A DNA stretch of 64,000 nt, taken from positions 620,001 through 684,000 of the forward strand of contig NZ_JANHLD010000001.1 of assembly GCF_028682455.1 (NCBI RefSeq), given 5' to 3'. Of the stretch, positions 8,665 to 17,893 are shown in pieces. This DNA comes from Pseudomonas putida. Its GTDB lineage: Bacteria; Pseudomonadota; Gammaproteobacteria; Pseudomonadales; Pseudomonadaceae. The translations under genes were made by a program, and so were the position numbers. Under the pieces are notes generated by a model, which saw only the letters and a list, made by a program, of their open reading frames with translations, was not told the DNA's origin and made no database searches. Every line of letters begins with the position of its first letter. Position 1 is the stretch's first letter.

Positions 8665-10196
8665 CAGGCGTCAGCCTTCACGAAAGCCTTGAAGCGCACC
8701 AGCTCCGTCAGGCGGTAGCCGCGGTAGCGACCCATCGCCAGCATGAAGCCCACCAGGATCAACAGTACCGCCGGGAAGGTGAAGACGAAGTACACCAGCT
8801 CCGGCACGCTCATCAGCAGGTGAGCCAGGGAGGCGGCGAACAGGGTGCCGATGGCGACTTTCATCGCATGGCCACCGCCACGTTCTTCCCAGGTGATCGA
8901 CAGGCGTTCGATGGTCATGGTCAGGATCACCATCGGGAACAGGGCAACCGACAGGCCGCGTTCCAGGCCCAGCTTGTGGCTGAACAGGCTGATGGCGGCG
9001 ATCAGTACCACCACGAAAGTCAGGACCACCGACAAGCGCGGCAGCATCTGCAGCTTGAGGTGTTCGAGGTAGGAGCGTAGCGACAGGCCAAGCGCGGTGA
9101 TCACCGTGAACAGGATGATACCGAAGCCCAGCTGGGTCTCGCGGAAGGCCAGGGCGATCAGCACCGGGGTGAAGGTACCCAGGGTCTGGATGCCGATCAG
9201 GTTGCGCAGTACCAGGATCACCAGCACGCCGATCGGGATCATCACCATGATCATGAAGGTCTGCTGGGTCTGCAGGGGCAGGCCGTAGAGCGAGTATTCG
9301 AGGAAGTCGGCGTCGGTGTTCTCGTCGGTCAGCTTGGCCAGGCGGATGGCGTTCATCTCGCTGTTGTTGAGGCTGAAGCTGACGTTGGCTTTCTTGCCGC
9401 CGTCGACGGTGATCAGGTTGTCGTCACCGGTCCACCACAGCAGGCGGTCGGTCGGCAGGCCCTGCTCGCCGGTATCCGGGTTGAAGTACAGCCAGTCGGT
9501 GCCGTTGAAGCTGCGCAGCCACAGCTCAGGGGTTTGCGGCTGGTCGGCGACCAGGCGGATGGTGTGGACCTTTTCGACCGGCACGTGGGCGATGGACAGC
9601 AGCAGGTCGATGACCTTGGCCTTGTTCAGCGACGAGGTATCGCCGGCCAGCAGCAGCTTGACGTTGTCGTCGTTGAGGTTGTTGACCCGCTTGATGGTCT
9701 CGCTGACAAAGGTCTCGACGTCGGCCGAGTGCTGGCGGATGGGCGCCATCAGGGCTTCGGCGGCGATCTTCTCCGGGCCTTCGACGGCGAGGCTGTCGCG
9801 GAAGGTCGGGCCCTTGATCTTGGCTTTTTCGGTGCTGTAGCGCTTGGTCAGGACCAGGCGGTAGTACAGGGTCTGGTTGCCGCTGGCGCGACGGGCCGAC
9901 CAGGTCACCTTGCGGTTGCCGTCGACGCGGTTGACGCTGACCCCGTAGTTGTTGGAGATGAAGCTCTCGTTGAGGCTGACATAGTCACGGCTCAGCGGTG
10001 GCACGAACATCTGTACCTTGACCGGGTCCTTGGGGTTGGCGACGAACTCGACCTTGGCATCGATGTTCCACAGGTCGTCGGTTTCGTCTTCGGTCACCGG
10101 GATGCCGAGGAAGAAAATCTGATAGGCCGTGACAATGATGCCCAGTAGCACCAGTACGGTGATCAGGACTTTCAGATGAAGGGTAAGAGAGCGCAT
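8664..10196 (-). CDS. Inactive transglutaminase-like protein fused to seven membrane helices
   Basis: 510 residues. One N-terminal membrane anchor (about residues 8-30), then a large periplasmic transglutaminase-like domain (about 35-300) with no obvious Cys-His-Asp triad. The C-terminal part (about 312-495) is a run of hydrophobic helices such as TFMIMVMIPIGVLVILVLRN and GFGIILFTVITALGLSL. This matches the family described as inactive transglutaminase fused to 7 TM helices (PF14400/PF14402 type). It is sandwiched between a retropepsin-like protease gene (5 bases upstream) and the ATP-grasp gene (1-base overlap). The arrangement suggests a membrane platform that links periplasmic peptide handling to cytoplasmic ligation, which is inference. 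Confidence 0.82.
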   Translation of the reverse strand: MRSLTLHLKVLITVLVLLGIIVTAYQIFFLGIPVTEDETDDLWNIDAKVEFVANPKDPVKVQMFVPPLSRDYVSLNESFISNNYGVSVNRVDGNRKVTWSARRASGNQTLYYRLVLTKRYSTEKAKIKGPTFRDSLAVEGPEKIAAEALMAPIRQHSADVETFVSETIKRVNNLNDDNVKLLLAGDTSSLNKAKVIDLLLSIAHVPVEKVHTIRLVADQPQTPELWLRSFNGTDWLYFNPDTGEQGLPTDRLLWWTGDDNLITVDGGKKANVSFSLNNSEMNAIRLAKLTDENTDADFLEYSLYGLPLQTQQTFMIMVMIPIGVLVILVLRNLIGIQTLGTFTPVLIALAFRETQLGFGIILFTVITALGLSLRSYLEHLKLQMLPRLSVVLTFVVVLIAAISLFSHKLGLERGLSVALFPMVILTMTIERLSITWEERGGGHAMKVAIGTLFAASLAHLLMSVPELVYFVFTFPAVLLILVGFMLAMGRYRGYRLTELVRFKAFVKADA

Positions 10197-10201
10197 CGGG
10201 A

Positions 10202-10738
10202 TTACTCTGCGGTGTGAGCGTCAGGGGCGCAGGCAGGTTTGCCGGCCGCGTATTTAAGGCTTGGGTCGACCAGTGCATCGAAGTGCTTGAGCGCCTCCGA
10301 GCCGATCAGCAGCGGGTACTGGAACGCACTGCGGTCGGTGAGGTTCACTTCGATGACGCGTTTGGCCGTCCCCATGCAGATGTTCATTTCAATCACTGGA
10401 CGGGCGGTGTAGGCCTTGCCTTCGTCCGGGTTGTAATCGCCGGCGCGGCGCTTGATCTTGCTGACGCGGGCCAGGGGTCGTTCTATCGGATGCGCGTGGG
10501 CGGCGTCAATTGCCAGGTAGAAGCGCACCCAGGACTCGCCGTTGCGCTTGAAGCGCTTGATGTCGCGGGCGCTGAGCGAGGCGGTCTTGGCCCCGGTATC
10601 GAGCTTGGCGGCAACCTCAAGGTCGATATCGGCAAGGCGGGCGTATTCATTAAGGCCGTACACGGTCTTTTCTGCGGCCTGGCTCGGGGCAGGCAGGAAG
10701 AACAGGCTGAACAACAGTGGGAGGGGCGTAAGTCTCAT
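10202..10738 (-). CDS. Exported RimB-like / retropepsin-like (ATP-dependent zinc) protease
   Basis: 178 residues from the ATG at 10736-10738, chosen because it opens a signal peptide (MRLTPLPLLFSLFFLPAPSQAAEK); a longer in-frame start at 10810 would bury it. The mature domain begins VYGLNEYARLADID and contains LDTGAKTASLSA, the aspartyl-protease-like D-T-G-A signature of the family named 'ATP-dependent zinc protease' (PF05618). The block FQYPLLIGSEAL is the second conserved region. It is the first gene of the operon with the transglutaminase-7TM and ATP-grasp genes. The family name is historical; the fold resembles retropepsins. Confidence 0.8.
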   Translation of the reverse strand: MRLTPLPLLFSLFFLPAPSQAAEKTVYGLNEYARLADIDLEVAAKLDTGAKTASLSARDIKRFKRNGESWVRFYLAIDAAHAHPIERPLARVSKIKRRAGDYNPDEGKAYTARPVIEMNICMGTAKRVIEVNLTDRSAFQYPLLIGSEALKHFDALVDPSLKYAAGKPACAPDAHTAE

Positions 10739-10945
10739 AAATCCTGGCGCGGTGCTGTGCGATGTTCGGGTCAAGGCCACTGGCAGTACTGCGCAAGCTT
10801 CCTCGTTCATCTGTCAGCAACACAAATTGATGACAGGCACACTATTCATGCCTCGTGTGAGGCGCGGCATTCTATCACGCTGGTGTGCTGGCGCCAGCGG
10901 CTGCACTCTGACAACGCTGGGGGTAGTGAAGTTCGTTCTTAGACG

Positions 10946-10957
10946 ATTGTCGACAAT
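10946..10957. promoter_or_regulatory. GntR operator candidate 1
   Basis: Perfect 12-bp palindrome ATTGTCGACAAT in the gap before the GntR gene. FadR-subfamily GntR proteins bind short dyads of this type. A second copy of the core lies 73 bp downstream. Confidence 0.65.
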
Positions 10958-11018
10958 GTTCATTTTGTCTTTGACTCTTGCTGTCGATTTGGCTAGTTTT
11001 GGCCACATTGATTTACGA

Positions 11019-11030
11019 GGTGTCGACAAT
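11019..11030. promoter_or_regulatory. GntR operator candidate 2 at the start codon
   Basis: GGTGTCGACAAT repeats 10 bases of the upstream operator (TGTCGACAAT, 11021-11030), with palindromic core TGTCGACA, directly next to the GntR ATG and between its GAGG ribosome site and start. Binding here would block the gene and, by read-through, the prp operon. Confidence 0.6.
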
Positions 11031-11741
11031 ATGCTGGACACAGCCCAAGCCCCCGGCGCAGTAGCAGAGGATTCGGAAACCCTCTCCGAAAACGTCTTCC
11101 GGCGCATCCAGGCGGCTATCGTCAAGGGCGAGATCGCCCCGGGCAGCAAGATCTCCGAGCCTGAGCTGGCGCGTACCTACGGCATCAGCCGCGGGCCGCT
11201 GCGCGAGGCCATCCACCGCCTTGAAGGCCAGCGCCTGCTGGTGCGCGTGCCTCATGTCGGGGCGCGGGTGGTGTCGCTCAATCACGCCGAACTGATCGAA
11301 CTCTACGAAATCCGTGAATCCCTGGAAGGCATGGCCTGCCGCCTGGCGGCCGAGCGTATGAGCGTAGCCGAGATCGAAGAGCTGCGACGGGTGCTCGATA
11401 CCCACGAGCGCGACGCCACCTTCCAGGCAGGCCTTGGCTACTACCAGCAGGAAGGCGACTACGACTTTCATTACCGCATCATCCAGGGCAGCGGTAACCG
11501 TACCCTGGTACAGATGCTCTGTGGCGAGCTGTATCAACTGGTGCGCATGTACCGCATCCAGTTCTCCGCCACGCCCAATCGGCCGCGCCAGGCGTTCGCC
11601 GAACACCACCGGATTCTCGATGCCATCGCCGACCGTGACGGCGAACTGGCCGAGCTCTTGATGCGCCGTCATATCGGCGCCTCCAAACGCAACATCGAGC
11701 GTCATTACCTGGACGCTACCAGCCCACGAGGTGAGTCATGA
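11031..11741 (+). CDS. GntR-family (FadR subfamily) regulator of the methylcitrate operon
   Basis: 236 residues from ATG 11031 ([14 protein letters not shown]); the frame is open much further upstream, but this ATG has a GAGG site and removes translated junk. The winged helix (about residues 18-86) contains [30 protein letters not shown]. The C-terminal FCD domain has the metal/ligand residues in [14 protein letters not shown] and [12 protein letters not shown]. It overlaps prpB by ATGA and heads the prp operon, so it very likely represses prp and responds to a methylcitrate-cycle intermediate. Enterobacteria use the unrelated sigma-54 activator PrpR here. Confidence 0.88.
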   Translation: MLDTAQAPGAVAEDSETLSENVFRRIQAAIVKGEIAPGSKISEPELARTYGISRGPLREAIHRLEGQRLLVRVPHVGARVVSLNHAELIELYEIRESLEGMACRLAAERMSVAEIEELRRVLDTHERDATFQAGLGYYQQEGDYDFHYRIIQGSGNRTLVQMLCGELYQLVRMYRIQFSATPNRPRQAFAEHHRILDAIADRDGELAELLMRRHIGASKRNIERHYLDATSPRGES

Positions 11742-12628
11742 GTCAGAAAAGCAGTCCCGGCCAGCGTTTTCGCGATGCCGTCGCCGCCGAGCACCCGTTG
11801 CAAGTGGTCGGTGCGATCAATGCCAACCATGCGCTGCTGGCCAAGCGTGCCGGTTTCAAGGCCATCTACCTGTCGGGTGGGGGCGTAGCCGCCGGTTCCC
11901 TGGGCCTGCCGGACCTGGGTATCACCGGCCTGGATGATGTGCTCACCGACGTGCGCCGCATCACCGATGTCTGCGACCTGCCGCTGCTGGTGGATGTCGA
12001 CACCGGTTTTGGTTCCTCGGCCTTCAACGTGGCCCGCACCGTCAAGTCGATGATCAAGTTCGGCGCAGCAGCCATCCACATCGAAGACCAGGTCGGCGCC
12101 AAGCGCTGCGGCCACCGTCCGAACAAGGAAATCGTCTCCCAGCAGGAGATGGTCGACCGCATCAAGGCGGCGGTAGACGCCCGTACCGATGACAGCTTCG
12201 TGATCATGGCGCGTACCGACGCCCTGGCCGTCGAAGGCCTGGAAGCGGCCCTGGACCGCGCTGCCGCGTGCATCGAGGCCGGTGCCGACATGGTGTTCCC
12301 GGAAGCGATCACGGAACTGGCCATGTACAAGACCTTCGCCGACCGCGTGAAGGCGCCGATCCTGGCCAACATCACCGAATTCGGTGCCACCCCGCTGTAC
12401 ACCACCCAGGAGCTGGCCTCGGTCGATGTTTCCCTGGTGCTGTACCCGCTGTCGGCGTTCCGCGCCATGAACAAGGCCGCCGAGAACGTCTACACCGCGC
12501 TGCGTCGCGACGGCACGCAGAAAAACGTCATCGACACCATGCAGACTCGCATGGAGCTGTACGACGCCATCAACTATCACGCGTTCGAGCAAAGCCTCGA
12601 CGCCCTGTTCGCCCAGAAGAAGGGTTGA
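11738..12628 (+). CDS. prpB: 2-methylisocitrate lyase
   Basis: Cleaves 2-methylisocitrate to pyruvate and succinate, the last step of the 2-methylcitrate cycle. 296 residues, typical for PrpB. It shows the isocitrate-lyase superfamily metal motif [10 protein letters not shown] (about residues 82-91) and the catalytic cysteine loop [10 protein letters not shown] (about 122-131). Its ATG overlaps the GntR stop (ATGA). A single REP separates it from prpC. Confidence 0.96.
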   Translation: MSQKSSPGQRFRDAVAAEHPLQVVGAINANHALLAKRAGFKAIYLSGGGVAAGSLGLPDLGITGLDDVLTDVRRITDVCDLPLLVDVDTGFGSSAFNVARTVKSMIKFGAAAIHIEDQVGAKRCGHRPNKEIVSQQEMVDRIKAAVDARTDDSFVIMARTDALAVEGLEAALDRAAACIEAGADMVFPEAITELAMYKTFADRVKAPILANITEFGATPLYTTQELASVDVSLVLYPLSAFRAMNKAAENVYTALRRDGTQKNVIDTMQTRMELYDAINYHAFEQSLDALFAQKKG

Positions 12629-12641
12629 ACGTCTCAAACCC

Positions 12642-12665
12642 GTAGGAGCGGGCTTGCCCCGCGAT
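12642..12665 (+). repeat. Single REP between prpB and prpC
   Basis: One REP copy with core GAGCGGGCTTGCCCCGCG, inside the operon. It may stabilise the upstream prpB transcript. Confidence 0.85.
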
Positions 12666-12707
12666 TAGCCAGATATCCAATAACAAATTCAAGAGTGGAG
12701 AAAAACA

Positions 12708-13835
12708 ATGGCCGAAGCAAAAGTACTCAGTGGTGCCGGCCTGCGTGGTCAAGTGGCCGGGCAAACCGCACTGTCGACCGTGGGCCAGGCCGGTGCCGGT
12801 CTGACCTACCGTGGCTATGACGTCCGTGAACTGGCCGAGCACGCCGAGTTCGAAGAAGTCGCCTACCTGCTGCTCTACGGCGAACTGCCAGGCGCGGCCC
12901 AGCTGGCCGAGTACAAGGGCAAGCTCAAGACCCTGCGCGACCTGCCGCAAGCATTGAAAGAAGTGCTGGAGCGCATTCCGGTTACTGCCCACCCGATGGA
13001 CGTGATGCGTACCGGTTGCTCGGTACTCGGCACCCTGGAGCCGGAGCTGAGCTTCGACCTGCAGCACGAGAAGACTGACCGCCTGCTGGCACTGTTCCCG
13101 GCGATCATGTGCTACTGGTACCGCTTCAGCCATCATGGCGTGCGCATCGACTGCACCAGCGACGAAGACACCATCGGCGGCCACTTCCTGCACCTGCTGC
13201 ACGGCAAGAAGCCGAGCGAGCTGCACGTCAAGGTGATGAACGTCTCGCTGATCCTCTACGCAGAGCACGAGTTCAACGCCTCGACCTTCACCGCCCGCGT
13301 GTGTGCCTCGACCCTGTCGGACCTGTACTCCTGCATCACCGCGGCCATCGGCTCGCTGCGCGGTCCGCTGCACGGTGGCGCCAACGAAGCGGCGATGGAA
13401 ATGATCGAGCTGTTCAAGACCCCGCAGGAAGCCATCAACGGCACCCTCGGCATGCTCGAGCGCAAAGACAAGATCATGGGCTTTGGCCATGCGATCTACA
13501 AAGAGTCCGACCCACGTAACGAAGTGATCAAGGGCTGGTCGAAAAAGCTTGCTGACGAAGTGGGCGACACCGTGCTGTACCCGGTGTCCGAAGCCATCGA
13601 CAAGACCATGTGGGAACAGAAGAAACTGTTCCCCAACGCAGACTTCTACCATGCCTCGGCGTATCACTTCATGGGCATCCCGACCAAGCTGTTCACGCCG
13701 ATCTTCGTCTGCTCGCGCCTGACCGGCTGGGCGGCGCATGTGTTCGAACAGCGTGCCAACAACCGCATCATCCGTCCGAGCGCCGAGTACACCGGCGTTG
13801 AGCAGCGCAAGTTCGTGCCAATCGAACAACGCTGA
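12708..13835 (+). CDS. prpC: 2-methylcitrate synthase
   Basis: Condenses propionyl-CoA with oxaloacetate to 2-methylcitrate. 375 residues, the short PrpC/citrate-synthase type II length. Visible landmarks are GLTYRGYDVRELAEHAEFEEVAYLLL (about residues 32-57), the catalytic histidine regions GPLHGGANEAAMEM (about 221-234) and GFGHAIYKESDPRN (about 261-274), and a C-terminal aspartate/arginine region. The ATG follows GAGTGGAGA. Separate citrate synthase (gltA) is expected elsewhere; context in prp decides the specificity. Confidence 0.96.
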   Translation: MAEAKVLSGAGLRGQVAGQTALSTVGQAGAGLTYRGYDVRELAEHAEFEEVAYLLLYGELPGAAQLAEYKGKLKTLRDLPQALKEVLERIPVTAHPMDVMRTGCSVLGTLEPELSFDLQHEKTDRLLALFPAIMCYWYRFSHHGVRIDCTSDEDTIGGHFLHLLHGKKPSELHVKVMNVSLILYAEHEFNASTFTARVCASTLSDLYSCITAAIGSLRGPLHGGANEAAMEMIELFKTPQEAINGTLGMLERKDKIMGFGHAIYKESDPRNEVIKGWSKKLADEVGDTVLYPVSEAIDKTMWEQKKLFPNADFYHASAYHFMGIPTKLFTPIFVCSRLTGWAAHVFEQRANNRIIRPSAEYTGVEQRKFVPIEQR

Positions 13836-13862
13836 GCAATCGGCTGGCGCTCCCTCCTGCGG

Positions 13863-13934
13863 GTGGGAGCGGGCTTGCCCCGCGATAGCGATCGATCAAG
13901 TGCATCGCTTCGCGGTACAAGCCCGCTCCCACGG
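13863..13934. repeat. REP pair between prpC and acnD
   Basis: A right-hand REP (GAGCGGGCTTGCCCCGCG) and a diverged inverted partner (CGCGGTACAAGCCCGCTC) about 30 bases apart, in the 157-base gap inside the operon. Confidence 0.85.
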
Positions 13935-13992
13935 CAGCAAGGAGGGGTAGCCGGATTGCCTCCCGACCCTACCGTGATTGAGTCCCTGTGCC

Positions 13993-16581
13993 ATGAATAC
14001 TGAATTTCGCAAGAACCTGCCGGGCACTGGCCTGGATTATTTCGACGCCCGTGCGGCTGTCGACGCCATCAAGCCCGGCGCCTATGACCGTCTTCCCTAT
14101 ACCTCGCGCGTACTGGCCGAAAACCTGGTACGCCGCTGCGATCCGGCGACCCTCAACGACTCGCTGAGCCAGCTGATCGAGCGCAAGCGCGACCTGGACT
14201 TTCCCTGGTTCCCGGCGCGCGTGGTCTGCCACGACATTCTCGGCCAGACCGCCCTGGTCGACCTGGCCGGCCTGCGGGACGCCATCGCCGACAAGGGCGG
14301 TGACCCGGCCCAGGTCAACCCGGTGGTACCGGTGCAATTGATCGTCGACCACTCCCTGGCCGTGGAGTGCGGTGGTTTCGACCCGCAGGCGTTCGAGAAG
14401 AACCGCGCCATCGAAGACCGTCGCAACGAAGACCGTTTCCACTTCATCAACTGGACCAAGAAGGCGTTCAAGAACGTCGACGTGATCCAGCCCGGCAACG
14501 GCATCATGCACCAGATCAACCTGGAGAAGATGTCGCCGGTGATCCACGCCGAACGGGGCGTGGCCTATCCCGATACCTGCGTCGGTACCGACAGCCACAC
14601 CCCGCACGTCGATGCCCTGGGTGTGATCGCCATCGGTGTGGGCGGCCTGGAAGCCGAGAACGTCATGCTCGGCCGTGCGTCCTGGATGCGCCTGCCGGAA
14701 ATCGTCGGTGTCGAGCTGTCGGGCAAGCCGCAACCGGGCATCACCGCCACCGACGTGGTACTGGCCCTGACCGAATTCCTGCGCAAGGAAAAGGTCGTCG
14801 GTGCCTACCTCGAGTTCTACGGCGAAGGCGCCCGTGCCCTGACCCTGGGCGACCGAGCCACCATCTCCAACATGGCCCCGGAATACGGCGCTACTGCGGC
14901 GATGTTCTCCATCGACCAGCAGACCATCGACTACCTCAAGCTCACCGGCCGTGAAGACGCGCAGGTCAAGCTGGTGGAAACCTACGCCAAGGTCGCCGGC
15001 CTCTGGTCCGACAGCCTGGCCAACGCCGAGTACGAGCGTGTGCTGCGCTTCGACCTGTCCAGCGTCGTGCGCAACATGGCTGGCCCGTCCAACCCGCATG
15101 CGCGAGTCGCCACCAGCGACCTGGCCAGCAAAGGCATCGCCGGACAGTGGGAAGAAGTGCCGGGGCAAATGCCCGATGGCGCAGTGATCATCGCTGCCAT
15201 CACCAGCTGCACCAACACCAGCAACCCGCGCAACGTAATCGCCGCCGGCCTCCTGGCGCGCAATGCCAACAAACTTGGCCTGGCCCGCAAGCCATGGGTG
15301 AAATCGTCCCTGGCGCCCGGCTCCAAGACCGTTGCCCTGTACCTCAAGGAAGCGGGCCTGGACGATGAGCTGGAGCAGCTCGGTTTCGGCATCGTGGCCT
15401 TCGCCTGCACCACTTGCAACGGCATGTCCGGTGCGCTGGATCCAACTATCCAGCAGGAAATCATCGACCGTGACCTGTATGCCACCGCTGTTCTTTCGGG
15501 CAACCGCAACTTCGACGGCCGTATCCACCCGTACGCCAAGCAGGCGTTCCTGGCCTCGCCGCCACTGGTAGTGGCCTACGCCATCGCCGGCACCATCCGC
15601 TTCGACATCGAGAAGGATGTGCTGGGCGTGGTCGACGGCAAGCAAATCCGCCTCAAGGACATCTGGCCGAGCGACGAAGAGATCGACGCAGTGGTCAAGG
15701 CGGCGGTCAAGCCGGAGCAGTTCCGCCAGGTCTACATCCCGATGTTCACCATCGAAGAAGACACCGGTCCCAAGGTCCCACCGCTGTACGACTGGCGCGA
15801 GATGAGCACCTACATCCGCCGTCCGCCGTACTGGGAAGGTGCGCTGGCCGGTGAGCGTACGCTCAAGGGCATGCGCCCGCTGGCCGTGCTGCCGGACAAC
15901 ATCACCACCGACCACCTGTCGCCGTCCAACGCCATCATGCTCGACAGCGCCGCCGGCGAATACCTGGCGAAAATGGGCCTGCCGGAGGAAGACTTCAACT
16001 CCTACGCCACCCACCGTGGCGATCACCTGACCGCCCAGCGCGCCACCTTCGCCAACCCGAAACTGTTCAACGAAATGGTTCGCGAAGACGGCAAGGTCAA
16101 GCAGGGTTCGCTGGCGCGGATCGAGCCGGAAGGCAAGGTCACGCGCATGTGGGAAGCGATCGAAACCTACATGGATCGCAAGCAGCCGCTGATCATCGTT
16201 GCCGGTGCCGACTACGGCCAGGGCTCGTCCCGCGACTGGGCAGCCAAGGGCGTTCGCCTGGCGGGTGTCGAGGCCATCGTCGCCGAAGGCTTCGAGCGTA
16301 TCCACCGCACCAACCTGGTGGGCATGGGCGTCCTGCCACTGGAGTTCAAGTCGGGTGTGAACCGCAAGACCCTGGACATCGACGGTACCGAAACCTACGA
16401 CGTGGTGGGTGAGCGCACGCCGCGCGCAACCCTGACCCTGGTGATCACCCGTCGTAACGGCGAGCGCCTGGAAGTCCCGGTCACCTGCCGCCTGGATACC
16501 GCCGAAGAAGTGTCGATCTACGAAGCGGGCGGGGTGCTGCAGCGCTTTGCCCAGGACTTCCTCGAATCGGCGACTGCCTGA
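13993..16581 (+). CDS. acnD: Fe/S-dependent 2-methylcitrate dehydratase AcnD
   Basis: Aconitase-family enzyme that dehydrates 2-methylcitrate, with PrpF, to 2-methyl-aconitate. 862 residues from ATG 13993 (MNTEFRKNLPG), preferred to an upstream in-frame TTG. The cluster cysteines lie in ITSCTNTSNPRNV (about residues 404-416) and CTTCNG (about 472-477). Substrate and swivel motifs VGTDSHTPHVDALGV and GADYGQGSSRDWAAKG are intact. It lies between prpC and prpF, which separates it from housekeeping acnA. Confidence 0.95.
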   Translation: MNTEFRKNLPGTGLDYFDARAAVDAIKPGAYDRLPYTSRVLAENLVRRCDPATLNDSLSQLIERKRDLDFPWFPARVVCHDILGQTALVDLAGLRDAIADKGGDPAQVNPVVPVQLIVDHSLAVECGGFDPQAFEKNRAIEDRRNEDRFHFINWTKKAFKNVDVIQPGNGIMHQINLEKMSPVIHAERGVAYPDTCVGTDSHTPHVDALGVIAIGVGGLEAENVMLGRASWMRLPEIVGVELSGKPQPGITATDVVLALTEFLRKEKVVGAYLEFYGEGARALTLGDRATISNMAPEYGATAAMFSIDQQTIDYLKLTGREDAQVKLVETYAKVAGLWSDSLANAEYERVLRFDLSSVVRNMAGPSNPHARVATSDLASKGIAGQWEEVPGQMPDGAVIIAAITSCTNTSNPRNVIAAGLLARNANKLGLARKPWVKSSLAPGSKTVALYLKEAGLDDELEQLGFGIVAFACTTCNGMSGALDPTIQQEIIDRDLYATAVLSGNRNFDGRIHPYAKQAFLASPPLVVAYAIAGTIRFDIEKDVLGVVDGKQIRLKDIWPSDEEIDAVVKAAVKPEQFRQVYIPMFTIEEDTGPKVPPLYDWREMSTYIRRPPYWEGALAGERTLKGMRPLAVLPDNITTDHLSPSNAIMLDSAAGEYLAKMGLPEEDFNSYATHRGDHLTAQRATFANPKLFNEMVREDGKVKQGSLARIEPEGKVTRMWEAIETYMDRKQPLIIVAGADYGQGSSRDWAAKGVRLAGVEAIVAEGFERIHRTNLVGMGVLPLEFKSGVNRKTLDIDGTETYDVVGERTPRATLTLVITRRNGERLEVPVTCRLDTAEEVSIYEAGGVLQRFAQDFLESATA

Positions 16582-16655
16582 GGTGAGCCGGGCCGGCTCC
16601 CACCGGCCCGGTATCCGTCTTACGTTTGCGTGTTTTTACTCAGGACAAGATTCCC

Positions 16656-17846
16656 ATGGCTCACGTACCGCAGATCAAGATTCCCGCCACCTACATCCGT
16701 GGCGGCACCAGCAAAGGCGTGTTCTTCCGCCTGCAGGACCTGCCCGAGCGCGCCCAGGTACCGGGCGCTGCCCGTGATGCGCTGCTGCTGCGCGTGATCG
16801 GCAGCCCCGACCCGTACGGCAAACAGATCGATGGCATGGGCGGTGCAACTTCCAGCACCAGCAAGACCGTGATCCTCGCGCGCAGCAGCAAGCCCGAGCA
16901 CGATGTCGACTACCTGTTCGGCCAGGTGTCGATCGACAAGGCGTTTGTCGACTGGAGCGGCAACTGCGGCAACCTCTCGGCAGCGGTCGGCTCCTTTGCC
17001 ATCAGCGCGGGCCTGGTCGATAGCAGCCGTGTGCCGCACAACGGCATCGCCACCGTGCGTATCTGGCAAGCCAACATCGGCAAGACCATCGTCGCCCACG
17101 TCCCGATCACCCACGGTGAAGTGCAGGAAACCGGCGATTTCGAACTGGACGGCGTGACCTTCCCGGCCGCCGAAGTGCAGCTCGAATTCATGGACCCCGC
17201 CGCCGACGAAGACGGTGAGGGCGGTTCGATGTTCCCTACCGGCAACCTGATCGACGATCTGGAAGTGCCTGGTGTCGGCACCCTCAAGGCGACCCTGATC
17301 AACGCCGGCATCCCGACCATCTTCATCCAGGCCGAAGCCATCGGCTACACCGGCACGGAGCTTCAGGACGCGATCAACAGCGACCCGCAGGCACTGGCTC
17401 GTTTTGAAACTATCCGTGCCCACGGTGCGGTGCGCATGGGCCTGATTGCTCATGTCGACGAAGCCGCCAAGCGCCAGCACACCCCCAAGGTCGCGTTCGT
17501 GGCACCGCCTGTGGCGTATCAGTCGTCCAGCGGTAAAACCGTGGCCGCCGGCGACGTTGATCTATTGGTACGGGCGCTGTCGATGGGCAAGTTGCACCAC
17601 GCCATGATGGGCACCGCCGCCGTGGCCATCGGCACCGCCGCGGCAGTGCCGGGCACGCTGGTGAACCTCGCGGCCGGTGGTGGCGAGCGTAGCGCCGTAC
17701 GTTTCGGACACCCGTCGGGCACCTTGCGCGTTGGCGCCGAGGCTCGCCAGGTGAACGGTGAGTGGACTGTCACCAAAGCAATCATGAGCCGCAGCGCTCG
17801 CATACTGATGGAGGGCTGGGTGCGTGTACCCGGTGATGCCTTCTAA
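16656..17846 (+). CDS. prpF: AcnD-accessory protein / 2-methylaconitate isomerase PrpF
   Basis: Isomerises the AcnD product (trans to cis 2-methylaconitate) so that aconitase can rehydrate it. 396 residues from ATG 16656 ([21 protein letters not shown]). The diaminopimelate-epimerase-like fold is supported by GGTSKGVFF near the start, [14 protein letters not shown] (about 102-115, with the Cys of the active site region) and SGTLRVGA near the C-terminus. It follows acnD by 74 bases in the same operon. Confidence 0.95.
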   Translation: MAHVPQIKIPATYIRGGTSKGVFFRLQDLPERAQVPGAARDALLLRVIGSPDPYGKQIDGMGGATSSTSKTVILARSSKPEHDVDYLFGQVSIDKAFVDWSGNCGNLSAAVGSFAISAGLVDSSRVPHNGIATVRIWQANIGKTIVAHVPITHGEVQETGDFELDGVTFPAAEVQLEFMDPAADEDGEGGSMFPTGNLIDDLEVPGVGTLKATLINAGIPTIFIQAEAIGYTGTELQDAINSDPQALARFETIRAHGAVRMGLIAHVDEAAKRQHTPKVAFVAPPVAYQSSSGKTVAAGDVDLLVRALSMGKLHHAMMGTAAVAIGTAAAVPGTLVNLAAGGGERSAVRFGHPSGTLRVGAEARQVNGEWTVTKAIMSRSARILMEGWVRVPGDAF

Positions 17847-17893
17847 CGGTTAGCGGCGCTTGGCTCCCTGTTTACCCAACAGAGAGATGTGAA

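Noticed and set aside
10542-11030. Extended N-terminus for the GntR regulator
   Set aside because: The upstream open frame lacks a ribosome site, crosses the operator and gives unlike sequence; ATG 11031 fits family length and start.
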